A DNA stretch of 64,000 nt from Alkanindiges hydrocarboniclasticus (GTDB taxonomy: Bacteria > Pseudomonadota > Gammaproteobacteria > Pseudomonadales > Moraxellaceae): the NCBI RefSeq assembly GCF_001982605.1, contig NZ_MLCN01000034.1, forward strand, positions 1 to 64,000, written 5' to 3'. The stretch's first letter is position 1. The number at the start of each line of letters is the position of its first letter. Shown piece by piece: positions 57,998 through 64,000 of the stretch. The notes under the pieces were generated by a model. That model worked only from the letters and a program-made list of their open reading frames with translations, did no database searches and was not told where the DNA came from. The translations under genes and the position numbers were made by a program.

Positions 57998-58927
57998 TTA
58001 GCGCTCACGGTTTAACAAGAAGCGCGCAATTCCTTCCAGTGGTTCCATATCCTTGGCACTATAAGGCAAATTCTTTAAGGCATTAAATGCACGCTGGTGT
58101 AAGTCCTGTGATAAAGCCGTTGCCTTATCCAGCCCAATAATCGACGGATAGGTAGCTTTCTGGTTGCGCTGATCAAGGCCCGCAGTCTTGCCCAGTGCCT
58201 CTGTACTGGCTGTCACATCCAGAATGTCATCCTGAACCTGATAAGCCAGCCCTAAGAAACCGCCAAACTCAATTAGTTGACTATATAGGGAATCGCGCAT
58301 TTCAATGCCAACACTGAGTGCCCCCATACCAATAGCAGCCTGAATCAGTGCACCAGTTTTATTCAGATGAATGGTCTCCAGATCCAGTTCACTAATAGTC
58401 TTGTTTTCTGCACTTAAATCCAGAATCTGGCCTTGCACCATACGGTTGGCAGCTTGTGCCAGCACACAGGATTGCTGGCTGCTCACCACCATGTCACGCG
58501 GGGTTTTTTCGGTATCCTGTGAAAAATAATTACTGTTCAGCACTTCAAAGGCCATGGTTTGCAGGACATCACCTGCCAGCAGGGCTGTGGCCTCACCAAA
58601 CATCTTGTGGCAAGTAGGCTGTCCCCGACGTAGCTCATCGTCATCCATGCAAGGCAAGTCATCATGCACCAGTGAATAACAGTGAATCAGCTCTACCGCG
58701 ACGGCAGCACGGCGGGCGGAAATATTGAGTACCGGCTCATGCATAATGGCGGTGGCATAAGTCAGTGCCGGGCGAATCCGCTTGCCGCCCAGCATCACGG
58801 CATGATGCACGGCTTCCTTAAGTGGCGACGGCAATAATTGCTGGTCCAGAACGGTTTGCAGGTCTAACTGGATGCGATCACGGGCGGCCGTTAAACTGTC
58901 TTGTTCTTCAGTGGTTAGCGTTACCAT
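57998..58927 (-). CDS. ispA: Farnesyl diphosphate synthase
   Basis: 309 residues from the ATG at 58927; a GTG four codons earlier is possible. The first Asp-rich motif is DDLPCMDDD and the second DDILD, with GGKRIRPAL and FGEATALLAGD. It condenses isopentenyl and geranyl diphosphates to farnesyl diphosphate for quinones and undecaprenyl carriers. Slightly longer than E. coli IspA (299). Confidence 0.93.
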   Translation of the reverse strand: MVTLTTEEQDSLTAARDRIQLDLQTVLDQQLLPSPLKEAVHHAVMLGGKRIRPALTYATAIMHEPVLNISARRAAVAVELIHCYSLVHDDLPCMDDDELRRGQPTCHKMFGEATALLAGDVLQTMAFEVLNSNYFSQDTEKTPRDMVVSSQQSCVLAQAANRMVQGQILDLSAENKTISELDLETIHLNKTGALIQAAIGMGALSVGIEMRDSLYSQLIEFGGFLGLAYQVQDDILDVTASTEALGKTAGLDQRNQKATYPSIIGLDKATALSQDLHQRAFNALKNLPYSAKDMEPLEGIARFLLNRER

Positions 58928-59034
58928 GGAGTTTCTCACGTGTCATTTTATGTTTTAACCCGATTGTGCCTTATCTAAAATAACAATCTGTATTTGTTGT
59001 GTTTTTGCAGGCCGCATTTTTGAATCAGGCCAGT

Positions 59035-59064
59035 AAAACCGGCCATTTATAGCAAGCCGGTTTT
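59035..59064 (-). terminator. Terminator of the PhnA-family gene
   Basis: Stem AAAACCGGC (59035-59043) and GCCGGTTTT (59056-59064). On the minus strand it lies 17 bases after the phnA-like stop and is followed by T residues. Confidence 0.7.
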
Positions 59065-59080
59065 TTAAACCAGAAAGCAA

Positions 59081-59425
59081 TCAGGCCTTTTTAACAAATT
59101 CGGATTTCAGTTTCATGGCACCAATACCATCAATTTTGCAGTCAATATCATGACCATCACTGGCATCAGTAAGCAGGCGAATATTCTTGACCTTGGTGCC
59201 AACCTTAACCACCAGCGATGAACCTTTGACTTTCAGGTCTTTGATGACCGTTACGCTATCACCATCGCTTAGCCTATTGCCATTGGCATCTGTAATACAC
59301 TTCACCTCATCGGCAGTCACTGCATCAGTGGCGCTCCATTCATGCGCACATTCAGGACAAACAAACTGGCTGCCGTCTTCGTAGGTATAAATTGACTGGC
59401 ATTGGGGGCAGGCTGGCAAAGTCAT
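59081..59425 (-). CDS. PhnA-family zinc-ribbon protein (YjdM-like)
   Basis: 114 residues. The N-terminal zinc ribbon has two Cys pairs (ACPQC at 6-9 and VCPEC at 23-26). The C-terminal PhnA domain contains [16 protein letters not shown] and VKNIRLL. The family is named after E. coli PhnA/YjdM and is not proven to act on phosphonates. Monocistronic. Confidence 0.9.
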   Translation of the reverse strand: MTLPACPQCQSIYTYEDGSQFVCPECAHEWSATDAVTADEVKCITDANGNRLSDGDSVTVIKDLKVKGSSLVVKVGTKVKNIRLLTDASDGHDIDCKIDGIGAMKLKSEFVKKA

Positions 59426-59551
59426 GGGGTATTCCCTAAAAATTTTAAGGGATTATACGGGATTTGGGCGACCAAGGCCTGCTTTGACGCTACAAAAATG
59501 GAAAACCCATTCAAGTTACATATCAATGCAGGCTAGTGGGCTTAGATGGAT

Positions 59552-60097
59552 TTATTTGCTTTCATCTGATAGCAAGGCAACCTGCTGAATATAATTCACC
59601 AGTTTCTGGCGTGACTGTTGCTGGCTACTTTCATCGCTGTTCTGGGCCAGATCACGCTGTAACCGCAACACATGCTGACGCAGGGTATGTCGTTCAGCCG
59701 CATGATACTGACGCACAAAATCATTAACTGCCTGATCACCCTGCTCCATCAAGCGATCAATCCACCGCATTAGCTGGGCCTGCTTCTTGGCCCCCTGCCG
59801 TGGTGATAAGGCAGCCATCAGTACACTTTCATCTTCATTGCGCAGCAACTTGCCAATGCGCTGAAAATGCCGGCGCCGTGCCTCAAATGCCGTAATCTGG
59901 CTTAATTGCAACAAGGCATCTTTGAGCACCTCATCAATGGGCAGCTTTTTTATCTGGTTGGCTGAGAGACTTGCCAGTTGTTCACCCAATGCAGCAAAGC
60001 GTTGTACGGCTTTTTTCTGCTCGGTCTTGCTGGGCCTCCCATCTAGGGCTTCCCATTCTTCTTCAATCGTCTTACGTGATGCACTTTTGTGTGACAT
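59552..60097 (-). CDS. darP: Ribosome biogenesis factor DarP (YjgA)
   Basis: 181 residues, all helical and rich in Arg, Gln and Leu. Conserved segments are SRKTIEEEWEALDGRPSKTE near the N-terminus and KLPIDEVLKDALLQLSQI. DarP associates with late 50S subunit precursors. It starts 3 bases after the NPr stop and should be co-transcribed with rapZ and ptsO. Confidence 0.88.
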   Translation of the reverse strand: MSHKSASRKTIEEEWEALDGRPSKTEQKKAVQRFAALGEQLASLSANQIKKLPIDEVLKDALLQLSQITAFEARRRHFQRIGKLLRNEDESVLMAALSPRQGAKKQAQLMRWIDRLMEQGDQAVNDFVRQYHAAERHTLRQHVLRLQRDLAQNSDESSQQQSRQKLVNYIQQVALLSDESK

Positions 60098-60100
60098 GGG

Positions 60101-60370
60101 CTATTCTGCCTCCATAAAACGGGCAGCAAATAAGTCGCGAATCGCCTCGAAGGCTTTGTCTTCATCTGGGCCGTTAATGACTAAACGTAGGGTACTTCCC
60201 TTGCCGGCACCCAGCATGAGCAATGACATGATATTTTTGGCATCAATCAGGTTGTTGCCGCGCCCCAACTGGATATCGGAGCGATAACGGGTGGTGACCT
60301 CAATCAGACGTCCGGAGGCGCGTGCATGTAAACCCAGTTTGTTAATGACATCTATGGTGGTATCTATCAT
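60101..60370 (-). CDS. ptsO: HPr-like phosphocarrier NPr
   Basis: 89 residues from the ATG at 60370, which overlaps the rapZ stop (ATGA). The phosphorylatable His15 lies in [13 protein letters not shown] and the regulatory-serine region is [11 protein letters not shown] (Ser49). NPr is part of the nitrogen-related PTS. No Enzyme I or IIA gene is in view. Confidence 0.9.
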   Translation of the reverse strand: MIDTTIDVINKLGLHARASGRLIEVTTRYRSDIQLGRGNNLIDAKNIMSLLMLGAGKGSTLRLVINGPDEDKAFEAIRDLFAARFMEAE

Positions 60371-61218
60371 GACCAGTGCTTCATTTCCCGATGCAAGGTT
60401 TGGGTGGGCCATTGTAGCTTAAGTGCGTCGCTGAGTCTGTTTACCAGATAAACAGACCGGTGCTGTCCGCCAGTGCAACCAATGGCAACAGTAAGGTAAT
60501 GTCGATGGCTTTCGGCAAATACCGGCATCCATTTGCTCAGGAACTGATAAATGTCATCAAACATTCCATTTACATTTTTATCAGAACCTAAAAATTCTTG
60601 CACGTCTTTATCAAGCCCGGTTTTGGGACGCAGTGCCGCTTGCCAGTGCGGATTTGGTAAATGGCGCACATCAAAGACAAAATCGGCATCTAGCGGAATA
60701 CCATGCTTGTAGCCAAATGATTGCAGAATCAGAATCATCTGGTCGCCCTGACCCATTTTGACACTCAGGGTTTGTTTCAGTTCATGCACATTCAGGCTGC
60801 TGGTATCCAGCGTCAGGGTGGCACGCCTGGCAACTGGTGCTAGCAGGACTTCCTCGGCAACTAAAGCTTCCTGCAATGTACTATGCCGGTCAGCCAGCGG
60901 ATGACGGCGACGGGTTGCGCCAAAGCGTGCCAGCAAAATATCATCACGCGCATTCAGGAACAGGACTTCGACTTCGCCATGTTCTTTGAGCTGCTCTAAA
61001 ATGGATTCAAACTCCATCAGGTCTGAACGTGGCGTGCGTACATCCACACCTAGTGCCAGCATATCCAGATGGTTTTCCTGATCCAGTTTGGCCACAATTT
61101 CCGGTAGCAAGGATAGCGGCAGGTTATCAATGCTGTAATAGCCAATATCTTCCAGAATGTGTAACGCGGAGCTTTTTCCTGAGCCAGAACGCCCGGACAC
61201 AATCAGCAGTCTTTTCAC
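60367..61218 (-). CDS. rapZ: RNase adapter RapZ
   Basis: 283 residues. A P-loop GRSGSGKSS (8-16) lies in the N-terminal P-loop domain. The C-terminal domain has the conserved GLHCxGxxH-like segment here written [11 protein letters not shown]. RapZ binds nucleotide-sugar related ligands and small RNAs that control glucosamine-6-phosphate synthase in E. coli. It overlaps ptsO by 4 bases. Confidence 0.92.
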   Translation of the reverse strand: MKRLLIVSGRSGSGKSSALHILEDIGYYSIDNLPLSLLPEIVAKLDQENHLDMLALGVDVRTPRSDLMEFESILEQLKEHGEVEVLFLNARDDILLARFGATRRRHPLADRHSTLQEALVAEEVLLAPVARRATLTLDTSSLNVHELKQTLSVKMGQGDQMILILQSFGYKHGIPLDADFVFDVRHLPNPHWQAALRPKTGLDKDVQEFLGSDKNVNGMFDDIYQFLSKWMPVFAESHRHYLTVAIGCTGGQHRSVYLVNRLSDALKLQWPTQTLHREMKHWS

Positions 61219-61319
61219 CCTTCCCCCTGATATTTAAATGCCTGATATTGCAATAATTGCAGGCAAGGTCTATCTAAATACGAAACTGTGCTTCTAGTGT
61301 GTAGACTAGGTGTATAGAT

Positions 61320-62171
61320 TTAGTGAGAACACTTAATCTGCAGGTTATCAATCAGGCGGGTGCTACCCAGCTTGGCTGCTGCTAAAACCACCATGTCCTG
61401 CCCAAGGTCAGTCACCATTTTCAGGTCAGGCGTGCGGGCTTCCAGATAATCCACTACAAAACCCTGCTGGGTCAGGTAGTCCCGGCCACGTTGCAAAATG
61501 GCATCCAGATCAGTTGCCTGCCCGGATTTAACCTCCTGCTCAACCATTTTCAAAGTCTTGTAAATCTGGATGGCCGTTTGTTTTTCTTCAGGCGACAAAT
61601 AACCATTGCGTGAACTCAAAGCCAGACCCTGCTCATCACGAACAATCGGCACACCAATAATATCAATGGAAAAACACAGGTCAGTAGTCAGGTGACGGAT
61701 GACTGCCAATTGTTGCCAGTCTTTTTCACCAAAAAATGCAGCATTGGGCTGTACCATGTTAAACAGCTTGGTTACCACCGTGGCTACACCAGTAAAATGA
61801 TCCGGACGGCTTTTGCCACACAGGTCGTTAGCAATGTCGTTTACCTGTACAGTGGTCAACTGGGGCTTATTGCCATACATTTGCTGCACACTGGGTGCAA
61901 AAATCATGTCGCAACCTGCATCAGCCAATAACTGGCTATCTGCTTCCAGCGTACGGGGATATTTTTCAAAATCCTCACCGGCACCAAACTGGGATGGATT
62001 GACAAAAATACTAACTACCACCACATCACAGTATTTTTTGGCTTCCTTGACCAGGGCAATATGGCCCTGATGCAAATTACCCATGGTGGGTACAAAACCA
62101 ATACTCTTGCGGGCCAGACGTATTGGGCTTAGCGCAGCCTGTAGGCCTTGCAGGGTTACTTCAGTTCTCAT
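61320..62171 (-). CDS. panC: Pantothenate synthetase
   Basis: 283 residues. HxGH-type motif HQGH at 34-37 in [10 protein letters not shown], and [15 protein letters not shown] and the FEKYPR segment are conserved. It joins pantoate and beta-alanine with ATP. Its start is 131 bases from the panB stop. Confidence 0.95.
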   Translation of the reverse strand: MRTEVTLQGLQAALSPIRLARKSIGFVPTMGNLHQGHIALVKEAKKYCDVVVVSIFVNPSQFGAGEDFEKYPRTLEADSQLLADAGCDMIFAPSVQQMYGNKPQLTTVQVNDIANDLCGKSRPDHFTGVATVVTKLFNMVQPNAAFFGEKDWQQLAVIRHLTTDLCFSIDIIGVPIVRDEQGLALSSRNGYLSPEEKQTAIQIYKTLKMVEQEVKSGQATDLDAILQRGRDYLTQQGFVVDYLEARTPDLKMVTDLGQDMVVLAAAKLGSTRLIDNLQIKCSH

Positions 62172-62302
62172 TTTTTATAACTCTGTCACTTATTGGCTAA
62201 TTTTGATGGCTATGTTTAATCAACCGCTTGATAATGCGTTCAATACTGTTCCGGTATTATCCCGTTAGCTTTAATTCCGCTTAATTTTAAAATGGCTTAG
62301 AT

Positions 62303-63121
62303 TTATAACTCAATTTGAAAAGTGTGTTCAGGCGCCGGATAGGAACCTTCACGAACTGCCTGATGATAGCTTTTAAAGGCGTCAACAATCGGGTTTTCGC
62401 TCTGCTGGCCGTGAAACTGATCTTGTAAAAAATTACGCACAAACCGCGCTGATTTACCAAAGTTCAATCCCAGCATGTCCTGCATGACCAATACCTGACC
62501 ATCACAATGCAGGCCGGCACCAATGCCAATTACAGGCACCCCAAACCGTGACTGTACTTCTTTTGCCGCCTGTACCGGGACGCATTCCAGCAGCAGCATG
62601 ACAGCGCCAGCATCAACTACCGCTTCACAATCGGCAAGCAACTGGTCAGCAGCACTACGGGTTTTGGCCTGTACCTTATAGCCGCCAAACACATTCACCG
62701 ATTGTGGGGTTAAACCCAGATGTACACAGGTGGGAACCCCACCCTGAGCCAGTACCCGGACTGTATCAGCCAGCCATGCACCGCCTTCAATCTTGATCAT
62801 TTGCGCCCCGGCCTGCATCACCTGACGCGCCGAATCAATGGCATCTGGCAAGGTGCTATAACTCATAAACGGCAAGTCAGCAATAATCAGCGCATGCTGG
62901 TTGCCACGCCGCACGGCACGGGTATGGTAGGCCATGTCCTGCACGGTAACCGGCAGTGTGGAATCGTGACCCTGAATCGTCATTCCCAGTGAATCACCAA
63001 TCAGAATGGTATCAATCTGCGCCACTTCCATTGCCTTGGCCATGGTTGCGTCATAGCAGGTCAGGCAGGAAAACCGGGTTCCTTCTGCCTTGTACTGTTG
63101 CAACTTGCTTAGACTAATCAT
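62303..63121 (-). CDS. panB: 3-methyl-2-oxobutanoate hydroxymethyltransferase
   Basis: 272 residues. Conserved parts are TCYDATMAKAME, IGDSLGMTIQGHDSTLPVT, VHLGLTPQSVNVFGGYKVQ and IGAGLHCDGQVLVMQDMLGL. It catalyses the first committed step of pantothenate synthesis. A GGAGAG site precedes the ATG. Same direction as panC. Confidence 0.95.
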   Translation of the reverse strand: MISLSKLQQYKAEGTRFSCLTCYDATMAKAMEVAQIDTILIGDSLGMTIQGHDSTLPVTVQDMAYHTRAVRRGNQHALIIADLPFMSYSTLPDAIDSARQVMQAGAQMIKIEGGAWLADTVRVLAQGGVPTCVHLGLTPQSVNVFGGYKVQAKTRSAADQLLADCEAVVDAGAVMLLLECVPVQAAKEVQSRFGVPVIGIGAGLHCDGQVLVMQDMLGLNFGKSARFVRNFLQDQFHGQQSENPIVDAFKSYHQAVREGSYPAPEHTFQIEL

Positions 63122-63234
63122 GAAATACTCTCCGTGGCCAGATAAGGAAATAACAGCAAACGGACACCCTAATGCTGCTGTAACAAGGGCTTAGCTGTAC
63201 ATTGTCTGGAACCAAACAGCTCCAGACGAACTGC

Positions 63235-63759
63235 CTAGGATGACATTGCCCAGGACGAATCAGCAATTCGGCAAATTCCATCAGACTGCTGTGCTACAGG
63301 GCTATGGTTTAAAGGCACCCTACCAATGTGCAACTTTGCATCAAGCTCAAGCAATGGCAGTACGACAAAGTTGCGTTGCAGGATACCCACATGCGGAATG
63401 GTGAGTTCCGGGGTATCAATGCATTGCTCAGCGTATAGCAATAGATCCAGATCCAGCGTCCGTTCACCCCAGCGACGCACACGAATACGGCCAGCCTGTT
63501 GCTCAATCTGTTGCAGCGCAGTCAGCAGTTCATGTGGTGTGAGCTGAGTTTCAAAGGCCGCAACCGCATTGAAATAATCCGGCTGGTCTTGCGGTCCCAT
63601 GGGTTTGCTCAGGTACAAGCCAGACACCTTTACCGGGCCTGTGGCCAGATTGTTTAAGGCCTGCACTGCCTGCTGCAAAATTTGTCTGGAATTGCCACTG
63701 TCATTGGACAAATTACTGCCCAACCCAATATACGCCAGATTATTTGCCGCCAAACTCAT
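63235..63759 (-). CDS. folK: 2-amino-4-hydroxy-6-hydroxymethyldihydropteridine pyrophosphokinase
   Basis: 174 residues with AYIGLGSNLSND, LYLSKPMGPQDQPDYFNAV, RWGERTLDLDLLLY and IPHVGILQRNFVVLPL. It makes the pterin diphosphate for folate synthesis. Its ATG overlaps the pcnB stop by 4 bases, so it is in an operon with pcnB. Confidence 0.95.
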   Translation of the reverse strand: MSLAANNLAYIGLGSNLSNDSGNSRQILQQAVQALNNLATGPVKVSGLYLSKPMGPQDQPDYFNAVAAFETQLTPHELLTALQQIEQQAGRIRVRRWGERTLDLDLLLYAEQCIDTPELTIPHVGILQRNFVVLPLLELDAKLHIGRVPLNHSPVAQQSDGICRIADSSWAMSS

Positions 63760-64000
63760 TTTTTCCGGCCCATCTCAACCTGAAACTGCTCACGCGGCTT
63801 ACGCCGACGGCGGGTAATGGGATGATTGGCATTTTGTACCGTTTTGCCGGATGCAATCACGGCATGATCCAGCGAGTTATCAATTGCGCGGGCAACCTCG
63901 GCATTTTTTGAAGCACGACGGCGCGCGGCTGGCCGGGTAGAGGCCTGATCCGGAACAGATAAAATCACTTCATCTGTATCATCTGCGCTATCAGTAACAG
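63756..64000 (-). CDS. pcnB: Poly(A) polymerase, C-terminal end (partial)
   Basis: Only the last 81 residues are in the window; the frame is open to the edge. The tail is basic and Arg-rich (AARRRASKNAEV, HPITRRRRKPREQF), like the C-terminus of PcnB in this group. The call depends mainly on position, since pcnB normally precedes folK. PcnB adds short 3' adenylate tails. Confidence 0.65.
   Translation of the reverse strand, partial: VTDSADDTDEVILSVPDQASTRPAARRRASKNAEVARAIDNSLDHAVIASGKTVQNANHPITRRRRKPREQFQVEMGRKK

Overview
The window looks like a chromosomal segment from a gammaproteobacterium of the Moraxellaceae, close to Acinetobacter and possibly Alkanindiges. The main reasons are the gltA / sdhCDAB / sucAB-lpd-sucCD layout with gltA divergent from the TCA cluster, the tmRNA tag ANDETYALAA, the carA-carB-greA order, the pga (poly-N-acetylglucosamine) locus and the pcnB-folK-panB-panC order. 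This placement is inferred from gene order and family recognition, not from a database search.

Bases 1 to about 11,100 are an AT-rich accessory island. It sits against the 3' end of the tmRNA gene (11170-11527) and carries a P4-type tyrosine integrase beside that gene. From the integrase outward it holds two small cargo genes (one a lipoprotein), a zinc-ribbon protein, a DUF932 protein and a YqaJ-type exonuclease. Beyond these lies a damaged restriction-like cluster: a DUF262/DUF1524 fragment, a helicase-nuclease fragment with a Cas4-like cysteine cluster, and one long ORF joining the start of an adenine methyltransferase (Mod) in frame to a nearly complete type III restriction subunit (Res). 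Three gene junctions in this cluster look like deletion scars. It is the most unusual part of the window.

Bases 11,500 to 29,500 are mostly core or common genes: glpK, two amphipathic coiled-coil proteins, carAB, greA, a DapA-family aldolase, a TMEM175-like membrane protein, an acetoacetate-decarboxylase-like protein, an MFS transporter, ypfJ, yedI and trpS. A 41-codon rpmJ2 (ykgO) gene lies under a perfect palindrome resembling a Zur box. Bases 29,476 to 38,405 hold a second MFS transporter and a rearranged pga locus: pgaA-pgaC-pgaD run on the minus strand and pgaB runs convergently on the plus strand. PgaA carries a tandem duplication of about 180 residues.

Bases 38,700 to 52,850 form the TCA block: sdhCDAB, sucA-sucB-lpd and sucC-sucD on the minus strand, with gltA divergent. 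After it come tonB-exbB-exbD behind a Fur-like site, a patatin-like lipoprotein, nfeD-qmcA, ispA, a PhnA-family protein, the rapZ-ptsO-darP operon and panC, panB, folK and the 3' end of pcnB, which runs off the window. Functionally this half covers central metabolism, iron uptake energisation, isoprenoid precursors, pantothenate and folate.
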